This document shows positions 42,301 to 47,493 of a stretch of DNA of 64,000 nucleotides, piece by piece. The stretch's first letter is position 1. Each line of letters begins with the position of its first letter. Where the stretch lies: assembly GCA_963556255.1 (NCBI GenBank), contig OY744607.1, positions 44,468,152 to 44,532,151 of the forward strand, written 5' to 3'. The position numbers and the translations under genes were made by a program. The DNA comes from Allolobophora icterica. Its lineage: Eukaryota > Annelida > Clitellata > Crassiclitellata > Lumbricidae. Under the pieces are notes generated by a model, which saw only the letters and a list, made by a program, of their open reading frames with translations, did no database searches and was not told the DNA's origin.

Positions 42301-45300
42301 TTGTATCAAATGCTGGACACAAAAACCGTTCCCCATTGTCATCTTCAGAACAACCAACCTCAGGCACATTGCATGCCGTTGCTCCTCCGTAAACAACTGA
42401 CAACACCAACGGTTGAGCCGCTTAGCCGACATGCCCAGAAGGTGCGCGACACTGTGGACAGCACACCTGAAGACAAAACCATACGCAACTGTTGAACGGT
42501 CATTTGCTTTAAGCAATCACCATCTCTTTGGTTAGGATCGTAAGGTGCAAGTACTAACTAAAGTCCATAAAACAAAGTGCAATTAGCAACTGGTTAATAA
42601 AGAATATACTTACTTACTTACAAAGTATCGTGCATTATAGATATTAAAATATAGCAGGGGCTTGGAAGTCATCCGGGTCAACACCGGTTGAATCTGTTAC
42701 CTAAATGCGTAACGCCTTCATAATTTGTTGACAGTCTTCTTGCCCGATAGTTTGCATCTTGTTTATTCTGGACTTAGTTCTCACGCTGTGTGACTGGATC
42801 AACACACCTTCTGAATCAGTTACCTTGGATACGTAATGCTTTCTTAATCTGCTGATCCTCTTCAAACCAGATCATTTTGGTTTCACTTATTTTTGCCTTG
42901 GTTCACACATTGTGTATCATCGAGATGTGGAAAGAAGCAATTAAGTGTGCAGTAAACCGACGGTGGGACACGCTAGCCAATTGATGTGGGACACAGTAGC
43001 TGATTGGTAAGAGCGCTCGCCTTGTAACGCAGACATCATGAGTTCAAGCCTCCCCCGAGGTGGTTACTACAGGTGTAGGAACTAAGCAAGTCCTTCACTC
43101 ACAATTGCTCAGCACCATCGACTGATGCTTGGTCATTAGAGAATCACACTTAACAAATGCATATGGAAATGGTGATGATATATGTGATAACAGATAGCAT
43201 TTTGACAAGTTGAGGCAAGTGATTGAAACCAATATTCAGACAACCCACAGATTTAAGAGACAGAAGATCAAGTCATATTGTTAAAGAATCTGTTTTAAAA
43301 ACTTAATTCAAGTTAATTACAAAAAGTCAATTAATAAATGTTGTCAATACAATTTTTCTAATTGTTTCACAATCAGAATTTGCAATCTGGCAATGCACGA
43401 TATAAGAAAGCTTTGACGTATCAGCATAAGCCATTTATAGGTCTTGATACTTGCCATTTTGTGCTGACATCTGTGGACGATAGGTGATGCAAAAGATCCG
43501 ATGCATTCCATTCTTGGCTGATATCTTGGCCAAAACATCGAACCAATCTGTAAACCGCCTCCACGGTTTTTTGCGTCAGAGCAATTTCACAATCCTAGAA
43601 AGACGTTGGTTTTTGTACGTACTGTTTGTTTGTAATGAAATACAAGTGTTTATTTATATAGCACCTTTCAAGTGTTCAGCCATCTATTGGTATCTATCAC
43701 TTTATAGCGAGTGAGCAGCGAGCAGAAGAGCACTGAGCAAGCAAGTACAACGTAAGCTGCTGAGAGGGGGGATAGAGTAGTGGTAACACTCATGGCCAGG
43801 AGAGCATAAGGTACACGGATCGACTCCCGTAACCCCCCCTCTAGGGCGGCGCCTTGCATGGCTGCAAAACCGTGTGTTAATTAAGATCTTGATTGTACTT
43901 TCATGTTTCAATGTAATCTTACTGCGTCTGTCGGTTTGAAATAATAAAGAATATAATTAATATAATACAGGTTTCTCATGACAGGCATACTAAATGGTAT
44001 ATGCTAGGTAAGCTGATGAAGGTCTTCTAGAAAGAGTTCTAAGCAGTATATTCAAAGTAAAATGGGATAATAGATAGCACTGAGGTTTCAATCATCAAGT
44101 AACTCATTAGAATTAATGAATTTAAGTTTTAAAGATGCCATAATTGACCAACCTCAGAAATACGGGGCTTTTTTATTATCCTATTTTCTTCTCCCGTTTC
44201 TTTTTCATCTCTGTAGAATGGTTTCGTCTGGTGTAGGTAATCGTAAGCAAAACTGTCAAAGCAAACACCAGCTCAGTAGAAACACAGCAAAAATTACCTT
44301 TACGGCAAAGTAATGTAGTTCAATAAAGGTAATGTATTCTGATCTTGGAAACTTTTATAGCACCATAATAATAAGGCACAAGGCATCAAATGATGGTTCT
44401 CCAAAACAGACTCAACTGTCAATGCAGTAACAAGGTAGCAAGATGTTCAGATGTTAAAAATTCCAGATGCTTAGTCTGAATTGAAGAAAACCTCAACCAC
44501 AATTATCCCAGATTCTAATTCTTTTTTTGCAAAAATTTTTACTCGCGATCAGCTTTGAACTTCGGCCAACAGCCAGAAAAAGTGTTAAACTCATATACCA
44601 AAACTCGAACATAAAACTGATATTTACCACATGGCTAGGTTTAGATTCAACAAAAACCTTATTATGTTTTTCAATTACTAATAACAAGACAAGCATAAAC
44701 AGTGGGCTCAACGCAGAAAGTAGAATGCAAAATGTATGAATAAAGTAGACATGCAAATGAAAATACCCACCATCTAACTTCTCTGGAAATTGAAACAAGA
44801 TGGCTAAGAGCAACGCATAACTTCTGGTGGACCGGCAAGTCTGTATCATTATTCTGTCGCGTCTTTCTTCGAGCTCGATGTAACAAATCAAGCAGCAGAG
44901 ATCGAAACAATTTGGCTACATCGGCAGTCGCTCTCTCTGTAACCAGTACATCGCTTAGAGCGGTTAAGAGAGAATCACGGTCCTGGGGACTCCAATTCTG
45001 AAATAAAAATTAGCCAAACAAATTTAAGATATGTCAAGAAAGTTAAGTGAAACAAACCAAAAGAACCTCAGATAAAATGAGCAAAGTGACCCATTTTCTT
45101 TTAAATTATCATTCAACCTTTTAGGTAGCAGGCATAAACTGGATGCAGATTGCGGAAGTCGACGGTGGTGGTCGTTGGGTGTTGCAGGGTTAGGTTAGCT
45201 ATGAGTGAAAAGCTGCAGGAGAGAGGGCAAACAGATGAGTGGTAAGATTGACAAGCAACAGAGGAGGATGAGTAAACTGGCAGAGGGCTTTTGGCGGTAA

Positions 45301-46338
45301 AGGTTTATGGTGGCACGGTTGCAATCGTGCACAAATCTGTGGCGGCAGTTGCATAGCCGCCACAGAATAGGATAGAATAGAGTACTATGAACTATCATAG
45401 CCTACTTCTGCTCAAATAAGTAAGTAATAGTTCATGAACACAATATTTAAAAATTTTGTCAAGTAAGCCAGTACTGAGTAACAAAGTGAATGAAGTGAAT
45501 TAATAGCATGAAAACCTTTAACCATATGCGGCGATCTGCCTTTAGACTCGAGCTCTTTTCAAACTATCTAATTTTGGACACGTACACTTTAATTTAATAC
45601 AATAACAGTTAATGTCTGACATTTATAAATATTGTGTTCGTTTGACAGTTCATTTTTAACCATTTCAAATATTGTGTCAATTTTCTACTAAATGTCAATT
45701 TGAGTGGAAGTAGGCTGTGAGAGTTCGTAGCACTCTATTCTATTAAATTCTGTGGCGGCCATGATGTTTATATTGTGCATGATTGTGACCACACCACCAT
45801 ATACCTTTACTCTATTCACAGTTCACTCCAAAATGAAGGCACAGCGTAGATTAAATAGCAGTTGCAGAATTTCTTAGAGGAGACTGGAGGCCGAGACAGA
45901 GAAAGGTACGATGAGGAACAAATAGATCTGGGTAGTTGGTTAGTGAAAAGTTAGCGATTAGATGTTAAAGGGCATTGTAGGTAAGATATAAAATTTTGTA
46001 AAGGACTTTTGCCCAACGGAGTGCTTTGAGAACTGAGGTTACGTGTTGGTGTTCGGAAATTTTGGTGACTGCATGAGCAAGAGCGTTCTGGATTGTTTGT
46101 AGTCATTTTATTTTAGATGAACTGATTTTGTAATATGCAAGAGTAATAATTCTAAGAACTTGGTCAGCAATGTGAAGTAGATTTATTAGAATTTATATTA
46201 TATTTCGAAAGTAATTCGCTTTTGAAAAATAAACCACACTACCTCTTTTGAAACGAATCGCTGGATAATCTCGCAGTTACGATTACCCTTTAACAGAATT
46301 TGCAGCTGTGGCGATATATCGATACCACTGTTACTCAT
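1..46338 (-). CDS. MDN1: Midasin (Rea1-type AAA+ ATPase of 60S ribosome maturation), 62 exons placed, 3' end outside window
   Basis: Midasin removes assembly factors (Rsa4/Nle1 and Ytm1/Wdr12 type, bound through its MIDAS domain) from pre-60S particles in the nucleolus and nucleoplasm. The sequence shows six successive AAA+ modules with Walker A loops GPVGCGKT, GETGTGKT, GETSVGKT, GETGCGKT, GSPGVGKT and GNSCTGKT, in the order and spacing of metazoan MDN1, followed by a long helical linker. All 62 exons join with consistent phase and total 11,903 coding bases, about 3,967 residues; human MDN1 is about 5,600, so the acidic tail and MIDAS domain lie to the left. The start ATG at 46338 has A at -3 and an in-frame TAG seven codons upstream. 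No internal stop or frameshift was found. Two introns appear to use GC donors. Exon coordinates are given in the module entries below. Confidence 0.95.
1455..1915 (-). repeat. Minisatellite in MDN1 intron 59 derived from the exon 59/donor boundary
   Basis: Imperfect units of about 30-35 bp with the core GGAACCATATTTACAA (minus strand) fill 1640-1890. The same core lies inside exon 59 just before its donor. A downstream unit near 1625-1665 also carries the donor-like sequence TCTGTAAGT and the following TGCCAC...AGCAGCTAGAT stretch. Confidence 0.75.
1916..4058 (-). CDS. MDN1: MDN1 exon 59: unusually long linker exon
   Basis: A single 2,143-bp exon encodes residues about 3094-3808 of the linker. 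It opens after a TTTTTTTACAG acceptor and ends at CAT/GTGAGT. It includes the short acidic, lysine-rich stretch ending ETDFDDI, found at the matching place in vertebrate midasin, and near its end the conserved IIEWRKLELNCW. Most other exons here are 60-340 bp, so this exon probably reflects loss of several introns. The last about 60 bp of exon and its donor are repeated in the following intron (see findings). Confidence 0.93.
4671..12471 (-). CDS. MDN1: MDN1 exons 48-58: proximal linker
   Basis: Exons are 12254..12471, 11214..11524, 9783..9921, 9287..9402, 9027..9157, 8352..8506, 7847..7997, 6979..7147, 6117..6457, 5506..5616 and 4671..4909, covering residues about 2401-3094. The region is helical, leucine-rich and weakly conserved, which is typical of the midasin linker joining the AAA ring to the acidic tail. 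Exons were set by splice sites and phase. Short anchors to vertebrate MDN1 include EAGLWPLVLPSV, LPVDWRWNEFMARLIRA and RINLWPIFGLL. Exon 48 ends at a GTAGGT donor chosen because the next frame-consistent codon is a stop. Confidence in exact edges is lower here than in the AAA modules. Confidence 0.85.
5000..5176 (-). repeat. tRNA-derived SINE, family A (MDN1 intron 57)
   Basis: Reverse-oriented copy. The tRNA-like head (CATTACAAGGCGAATGCTCT, rc of the anticodon-arm region) is at the right. The body contains the rc of TGCTTGGTCATTAGATAGTGG and ends in an AAT-rich tail. The same unit occurs at 10020, 12815, 21805, 27010, 35385, 36725, 41285 and 42978. Confidence 0.75.
5187..5330. repeat. Degenerate tandem repeat, CATTTGAC-rich
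   Basis: Loose units of about 25 bp around ATCATTTGACACCTAATC in MDN1 intron 57. Confidence 0.4.
5755..6020. repeat. CAGTCAATCAAAC-rich degenerate tandem repeat
   Basis: Repeated AACCAGTCAATCAAAC-type units fill this part of MDN1 intron 56. Confidence 0.6.
7170..7480. repeat. Degenerate TAACTGTTAATTC-type repeat
   Basis: Poorly ordered units of about 20-25 bp (CTAACTGCTAATTC, TCTGTTAATTC) in MDN1 intron 54. Confidence 0.45.
8690..8985. repeat. Triplet-rich repeat (CCTCTGCCATTACCACCA)n
   Basis: Imperfect 18-bp units with CCACCA and TGCCATTACC in MDN1 intron 52. The long open frames on both strands here are by-products of the triplet period. Confidence 0.75.
10020..10199 (-). repeat. tRNA-derived SINE, family A (MDN1 intron 49)
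   Basis: Reverse copy with rc B-box-like GGCTCGAACCC, rc A-box-like TAACCAATCAGCTACTGTG, the family body and a TTATT-rich tail on the left. Confidence 0.7.
10271..10632 (+). pseudogene. LINE (CR1/L2-like) reverse-transcriptase C-terminal fragment
   Basis: A 104-codon open stretch contains VLVWRCLSGSAPSYLSEL, GELLVPRTRS, RAFSVVGPSTWNGLPISLR and FLRQLKTYLF, the usual tail of CR1/L2-group polymerases. It is followed by GCGCTATATAAATG and a (GAATGAAT)n tail. The copy is 5'-truncated, has no catalytic core, and lies opposite to MDN1 in intron 49. Confidence 0.85.
10636..10722. repeat. 25-bp tandem repeat next to LINE tail
   Basis: About 3.5 copies of AGTACGGTAAGGCCAGGTCA plus GGTCA, alternating GGTAAG and AGTAAG. 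Confidence 0.8.
11702..11878 (+). repeat. tRNA-derived SINE, family D (Ser/Leu-like head)
   Basis: The head has A-box-like AGTGGCCGAGGGATTAAC and B-box GGTTTGAATCC. A non-tRNA body and an (AATG)n-rich tail follow. Too diverged and too long to be a tRNA gene. In MDN1 intron 48. Confidence 0.75.
12815..12966 (+). repeat. tRNA-derived SINE, family A, 5'-eroded (MDN1 intron 47)
   Basis: Forward body with GGACCTTGAGCAAGTTCTTC, AATGCCTGGTCATTAGACA and ATAAATGCATAATAGTAAT tail. The tRNA head is poorly preserved. Confidence 0.6.
13037..17062 (-). CDS. MDN1: MDN1 exons 41-47: AAA6 module with degenerate Walker B
   Basis: Exons are 16934..17062, 16199..16358, 15607..15732, 14982..15144, 14565..14681, 13819..13903 and 13037..13309, covering residues about 2050-2400. 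Walker A is GNSCTGKT (about 2051-2058), followed by MNSETDTTELLGGFEQ. The Walker B position reads WLLIDNVNF, with Asn in place of the catalytic Glu, as in vertebrate midasin, so this module probably binds but does not hydrolyse ATP (family knowledge plus inference). The arginine-finger region is AMRNRGIEIYIPGE. Confidence 0.93.
17574..21240 (-). CDS. MDN1: MDN1 exons 34-40: AAA5 module
   Basis: Exons are 21032..21240, 20635..20757, 20128..20325, 19346..19459, 18862..18969, 18074..18175 and 17574..17789, covering residues about 1693-2049. Walker A GSPGVGKT is at about 1732-1739, followed by TDLFGADLPVDGGKGGEFAW-type sequence. Walker B WVVLDE is split across intron 35 from LNLASQSVLEGLNACFDHR. 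Sensor 1 is IFACQNPLNEGGGRKGLP and the arginine finger is SFLNRFTQ. Exon 35 sits between two blocks of one tandem repeat (see findings). This is the module closest to human midasin by eye. Confidence 0.95.
18245..18500. repeat. Unclassified repeat with GGTGGCACTTTATGAAT tail (MDN1 intron 38)
   Basis: The right part matches the dispersed CTTGAAGTGGTGCTATA...TTACAATTAC unit also seen near 23390, 28540 and 51690. The left part has a minus-strand open stretch of about 40 codons (WKGQTKELELLLL) that does not fit midasin and may be old retroelement sequence. Confidence 0.4.
19246..19342. repeat. 25-bp tandem repeat ATCAATCAAAGGTCACATCT-type
   Basis: About four imperfect copies directly beside the donor of MDN1 exon 37. 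Confidence 0.7.
20346..20600. repeat. About 62-bp tandem repeat, left of MDN1 exon 35
   Basis: Three diverged units with GTCAAGAACAGTTGAAATTA, GGTCAATAAAGTTAAGAACT and CTCAGCCAATCAAA. Confidence 0.7.
20815..20950. repeat. Same 62-bp repeat, right of MDN1 exon 35
   Basis: Two further units (AAACCTCAGCCAATTAAACA; CAAGAACAGTTGAAATAAGG) in the intron on the other side of exon 35. Confidence 0.7.
21283..21317. repeat. (TA)n microsatellite
   Basis: About 16 uninterrupted TA units in MDN1 intron 33. Confidence 0.9.
21560..25556 (-). CDS. MDN1: MDN1 exons 28-33: AAA4 module
   Basis: Exons are 25277..25556, 24855..24987, 23828..24088, 23079..23275, 22331..22524 and 21560..21748, covering residues about 1275-1692. 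The Walker A GETGCGKT (about 1365-1372) is split across intron 28, whose donor reads GCAAGT; the glycine codon is completed by the first base of exon 29. Walker B is FLIDEISLADDSVLERLN, sensor 1 is VVATMNPGGDYGKKE and the arginine-finger region is SPALRNRFTEIWCP. The start of exon 33 is set by a TTAATAG acceptor that restores the frame. Confidence 0.93.
21805..21990 (-). repeat. tRNA-derived SINE, family A (MDN1 intron 32)
   Basis: Reverse copy with GCGTTTATTAGGCGCCACTA, GACCAAGCATCAGTCGATGG, GGAGGCGTGAACC and TGTTACAAGGGAAGTGCTCA. Confidence 0.7.
23380..23640. repeat. SINE-like unit followed by ATTACAACATTACAATT tandem repeat
   Basis: GGCGCCACTGATTAG...CTTGAAGTGGTGCTATAC is followed by loosely repeated TTACAACATTACAATTAGAA units in MDN1 intron 30. 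Confidence 0.6.
24490..24535. mobile_element. Partial TTAA-ended mini-MITE
   Basis: Left half of the palindromic element described at 26428: TTAACACTTTAACAACGAG followed by AGTGTACTAAAAGTAAAATC. In MDN1 intron 29. Confidence 0.55.
26249..28941 (-). CDS. MDN1: MDN1 exons 23-27: AAA3 module
   Basis: Exons are 28763..28941, 27935..28026, 27442..27558, 26768..26914 and 26249..26396, covering residues about 1047-1275. Walker A GETSVGKT is at about 1055-1062, followed by the near-invariant RINNHEHTDIQEYIGCY. Walker B is WIILDELNLAP, sensor 1 is LFATQNPPGLYGGRK and the arginine-finger region is RAFRNRFVELHF. The end of the module reads GKQGFITFRDLFRWAERY. It is among the best conserved parts of the protein. 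Confidence 0.95.
26428..26498. mobile_element. 71-bp palindromic mini-MITE with 15-bp inverted ends and TTAA termini
   Basis: The ends are TTAACACTTTAACGA and its exact reverse complement. The interior contains GCTTTTAGTACACTCTC. TTAA at both ends suggests a piggyBac-type target duplication. It lies in the intron to the right of MDN1 exon 27. Confidence 0.7.
27010..27180 (-). repeat. tRNA-derived SINE, family A (MDN1 intron 25)
   Basis: Reverse copy ending in GTGTTACAAGGCGAGCGCTC and TAACCAGTCAGCTACCATGT, with an ATTATT-rich tail on the left. Confidence 0.7.
28385..28465 (+). repeat. SINE, family B (GGTTGATGCCTTGTGCATTAGACACC type)
   Basis: Shared unit CATCGGTTGATGTCTTATGC, ATTAGACACC and AGAAGTTACTTATTACAATT; other copies are at 32655 and 40725. 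Confidence 0.6.
29379..35825 (-). CDS. MDN1: MDN1 exons 13-22: AAA2 module
   Basis: Exons are 35677..35825, 34788..34848, 34352..34466, 32763..32847, 32382..32500, 31886..32022, 31410..31514, 30556..30735, 29981..30074 and 29379..29638, covering residues about 612-1046. Walker A GETGTGKT is at about 644-651, followed by INMNQQSDMTDLLGGYKPVD. Walker B is WVLLDEINLA, sensor 1 is LFACMNPAVDVGK, and the arginine-finger region is GIRNRFTEMF. The module is well conserved with vertebrate midasin and looks ATPase-competent. Intron 15 carries an inserted PIF/Harbinger element and intron 18 lies next to a partial SINE. Confidence 0.93.
30227..30340. repeat. About 25-bp tandem repeat CTTAATCTCTGTCCTCAGA
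   Basis: Five imperfect units in MDN1 intron 20, alternating CTTAATCTGTCCTCAGA and CTTTAATCTCTGTCCTC. Confidence 0.75.
31105..31300. repeat. (TATG)n/(TGTA)n microsatellite
   Basis: Tetranucleotide TGTATGTA tract ending in (TG)n. It opens frames on both strands that are not genes. MDN1 intron 19. Confidence 0.85.
31638..31840. repeat. tRNA-like head plus partial SINE family C body
   Basis: B-box-like GAGGTTCAAGTC at the left. At the right, CCCTTAAGCTAGCCCTGAGG, ATGGGTATGAAGTGTTAGCG and ACTTCATTTTCTTAGC match the 3' body of the SINE at 52862-53166, with the GAAGAAGAAG tail. Confidence 0.6.
32655..32762 (+). repeat. SINE, family B, ends at the MDN1 exon 16 donor
   Basis: GCCTTGTGCATTAGACACCG, GCGCTACAGAAGTTACTTAA and an AATAATAAC tail. 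The tail runs to within about 5 bp of the exon 16 splice donor. Confidence 0.6.
33180..34330 (+). repeat. SINE family C copy interrupted by a Harbinger element
   Basis: The left part has a tRNA-like head with B-box GGTTCAAACCC. The right part (34190-34330) has GGTGACAAGAATACTGGCCA, AAGTCATTAACACTTCAAAC and a (CTT)n tail. Read together without 33344-34189, they follow the layout of the minus-strand copy at 52862-53166. The empty site would read GATCAGGTGAC. Confidence 0.65.
33342..34189 (+). mobile_element. Non-autonomous PIF/Harbinger-type element in MDN1 intron 15
   Basis: The ends carry perfect inverted repeats of about 25 bp beginning GGGGCCGCGTGTATGAATAG. Flanks are consistent with a 3-bp AGG (or 4-bp CAGG) target duplication. 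The plus strand encodes a short leader from the ATG at 33520. In another frame (33608..33751) it encodes the transposase N-terminal motif RDRRNPLDLFWDNEIYVAYR, then a stop. No catalytic domain is left. It contains AAGATGGCGGC (33517..33527) and a 17-bp-arm palindrome (33958..34006) with TGCGCATGCGC in the loop. Confidence 0.85.
34693..34764. mobile_element. Mini-MITE copy related to 26428
   Basis: TTTTAATGATGCGAGTGTAC, TAAAAGTGACTGGGAAGCCA and CGTCATTAATGTGTTAA reproduce the palindromic element in inverse orientation with more divergence. MDN1 intron 14. Confidence 0.6.
35385..35560 (+). repeat. tRNA-derived SINE, family A (MDN1 intron 13)
   Basis: Forward copy: AGCCAATTGTTAGAGCACTT, GCCTTGTATTATAGAGAGTA, GGGACCTTGAGCAAAACTGT and GATGCCTGGTCATTAGATAG. 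Confidence 0.75.
35608..35660. repeat. (AATAAC)/(AAT)n microsatellite
   Basis: Simple AATAACAATAAC then (AAT)n, ending just left of MDN1 exon 13. Confidence 0.85.
36725..36875 (-). repeat. tRNA-derived SINE, family A (MDN1 intron 12)
   Basis: Reverse copy with AAGCCTGAACTCGCATACTC, AGTTACAAGGCTTGTACTCG and AACCAATCAATTACTGT; the 3' body is eroded. Confidence 0.6.
37034..41069 (-). CDS. MDN1: MDN1 exons 7-12: AAA1 module
   Basis: Exons are 40860..41069, 40302..40537, 39097..39208, 38403..38533, 37545..37725 and 37034..37140, covering residues about 287-611. Walker A GPVGCGKT is at about residues 319-326. The Walker B segment reads WLLLEDLDYAP, with Glu-Asp where the other modules have Asp-Glu, as in vertebrate midasin AAA1. 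Exons 9-12 form the helical part and the spacer to AAA2. Exon 9 lies about 20 bp from the end of a LINE fragment in the next intron. Every junction keeps the frame. Confidence 0.92.
37365..37470. repeat. (ATT)n-rich low-complexity tract
   Basis: TATTATTCTTATTATTATTC-type sequence in MDN1 intron 11. Confidence 0.75.
38108..38215 (-). repeat. Partial SINE family C
   Basis: TTCCTTGAGCTAGCCCAGGA, GTGTTAGCAACTTATTTATC and GGTGGGTGACC match the 3' half of the family. MDN1 intron 10. Confidence 0.5.
38770..39085 (+). pseudogene. LINE (CR1/L2-like) reverse-transcriptase C-terminal remnant
   Basis: Translation gives GARGDLLVPRCCTATQVHCA and NPYLWNNLPADS, then several stops, ending in CGCTTTATAAAGTCC and a (CATA)n tail. 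It resembles the 10271 fragment but is more decayed. It ends about 12-20 bp from MDN1 exon 9. Confidence 0.75.
39380..39842 (+). repeat. LINE 3' UTR-like sequence with (TTATG)n tail
   Basis: Ends AACAATAAAACGC followed by four TATGT units. The rest is non-coding and may be the 3' end of a truncated non-LTR element. MDN1 intron 8. Confidence 0.5.
39905..40068. repeat. 32-bp tandem repeat TAAGTAATCCAAACGAGATGG
   Basis: Five copies with the shared block AGTCCAGTGTAAGTAATCC. MDN1 intron 8. Confidence 0.85.
40725..40858 (+). repeat. SINE, family B, abutting the MDN1 exon 7 donor
   Basis: ACATCGGTTCATGCCTCATG, CGTTAAACACC and AGAAGTTACTAATTACAATT. The tail runs into the exon 7 donor. Confidence 0.6.
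41285..41465 (-). repeat. tRNA-derived SINE, family A (MDN1 intron 6)
   Basis: Reverse copy with TTTATTAGGTACCATTATTT, AATGACCACACACTAATCTG, GAGACTCAAACACGTACTCT and TTACAAGGCAAGCACTCTAC. Confidence 0.7.
41583..46338 (-). CDS. MDN1: MDN1 exons 1-6: start codon and N-terminal helical domain
   Basis: Exons are 46243..46338, 44771..44997, 44153..44252, 43455..43594, 42359..42466 and 41583..41769, encoding residues 1-286. This part is helical and has no catalytic motif. It aligns by order and short motifs (LLLDLLHRA; DLSQDVISVCGVLLP) with the N-terminal domain of vertebrate midasin. Exon 3 (100 bp) lies outside any obvious long ORF and was found by phase and similarity. Exon 4 ends at a GCAAGT donor rather than GT. 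Exon 5 ends at a weaker AG/GTTGGT donor, so its left edge is the least certain. Introns 1-5 hold LINE-like tails, a tRNA-derived SINE and degenerate repeats. Confidence 0.85.
41885..42265. repeat. Degenerate ATTGACATTAGATTAA repeat
   Basis: Dozens of loose 15-18-bp units (ATTGACATTACA, TAACTGACATTAGA) fill MDN1 intron 5 to within about 100 bp of exon 5. Confidence 0.6.
42978..43165 (+). repeat. tRNA-derived SINE, family A, best-preserved head
   Basis: CAGTAGCTGATTGGTAAGAG, CGCTCGCCTTGTAACGCAGA and GAGTTCAAGCCTC give a recognisable tRNA-like head (anticodon loop TTGTAA, Thr-like). The shared body AGCACCATCGACTGATGCTT and GGTCATTAGA follows. MDN1 intron 4. Confidence 0.8.
43765..43965 (+). repeat. 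tRNA-derived SINE, family E
   Basis: The head GGATAGAGTAGTGGTAACAC and GGATCGACTCCCG gives A- and B-box-like blocks. The body ends TTGAAATAATAAAGAATA. MDN1 intron 3. Confidence 0.7.
45285..45430. repeat. Left arm of a diverged inverted repeat in MDN1 intron 1
   Basis: Contains GGTAAAGGTTTATGGTGG, GCCGCCACAGAATAGGATAG and CATAGCCTACTTCTGCTCAA, then a TAAGTAAG tail. The reverse complement recurs at 45690..45825 with roughly 80% identity by eye. Confidence 0.65.
45690..45825. repeat. Right arm of the intron 1 inverted repeat
   Basis: AGTGGAAGTAGGCTGTGAGA, ATTCTGTGGCGGCCATGATG and CCACCATATACCTTTACTCT are the reverse complement of the left arm. Probably two opposed LINE/SINE 3' ends. Confidence 0.65.
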
Positions 46339-46590
46339 CTTTAAATGCGCTATAGACTAGTCTGAAATAACAGAACATCCAAAACCAAACTAAATAAGGT
46401 TTTACTATTAAAGTCCTCTTGTGTGAAATAAGAAAACACTTCTTTAACATCACTCAAAAATAACACGTGCGATTCCCATATCGCCACAACGTGTGCAAGA
46501 CGTAGCAACTTCCGAATCTATAAAACCGTTATACCGAGTTCTATATTTTTGATAATACAAGGATTCTATATTGTAAAAAAGGTCCTTGGT
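46339..46590 (-). promoter_or_regulatory. MDN1: MDN1 5' flank (candidate promoter/5' UTR)
   Basis: Lies directly upstream of the start codon. A possible 5'-UTR splice acceptor, TTCTGTTATTTCAG, sits about 24 bp before the ATG. No TATA box at a convincing distance was seen. Placement rests only on position. Confidence 0.35.
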
Positions 46591-46770
46591 AAATAAGTAA
46601 GTAAGTAATCTTTTATTAGTACAAGACAAACGCTCATACTTTAGTGGGTAGTAATAGTAATCTCGAGATTTCTACAGCTCCCAAAACGGAGTCAAGGGGA
46701 CCAGCTCATGCGCAGGCGCTTAGTCAATACAAAATCGATAGGCAGGTAGGGTCAAATCGGTTGCAGATCA
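46591..46770 (-). repeat. LINE 3'-end-like sequence with (TTAC)n tail
   Basis: On the minus strand the segment ends in TTGTACTAATAAAAGATTAC and TTACTTACTTATTT, a non-LTR-type 3' tail. No coding remnant is visible. Confidence 0.45.
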
Positions 46771-47493
46771 TGATTGTGGGCATAGGCGCCGACTTTCAGT
46801 AAGGGTACTGGGGCAAGAATTCCATTCCCAAGATCCCGTGATCGGATGTGATCCCATCGCCTATCCTGCTCTGTCTTCCCCCTCTCCAAGTTCTCCCTTT
46901 CCTCAAGCCCTTTCAACTAGGAAGAGACTAATTGTAACGCTATGCAACAGTGCTTCCTCTGCTCAATCACAAAGACGTGCGCACGTCAACCGGCGGCGGT
47001 GGCACAGTCTCTTGTTGCGGTACTTCTAAGCGTGAACGTTTCACAACAAACTTATCCATCGTAAAGCAAGAGTAAGTTACTATATATTTAGTAACCTTTA
47101 TGGCTGTACCAATAAATGATTCTGTTTTGAAAGATTTGTTAACAACCAGTGGCTTAACAACTTAGCCGGGGCCCCTAGACATTCTAAGCTTGGAGGCCCT
47201 TACCCATTAAAAAGTTAAAGTACTGAGATAGTTATTAAAACTGCAATTAGGTAAAAAAAAAGTATTGAACGTTATCATCAATGATCCATAGGTCGCCACA
47301 TTAATAGTTCAAGACAAAACAAGAATACAACAAAAATGTATTGGTCAAATTGGCCTGTCGCTTATAGACTAGCTTCATGCTACATGCATTGCTATAATGT
47401 ACACTAACACTGCAGATAAAAGAATTACATAACGAATGAAGAATCATGAACAGAGCACTTCATTATGCACGTGCAGTACAATAGTCAATAGGT

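Noticed and set aside
42978..43060. tRNA-Thr-like gene
   Set aside because: Cloverleaf is incomplete and the head is attached to a SINE body found many times in the window.
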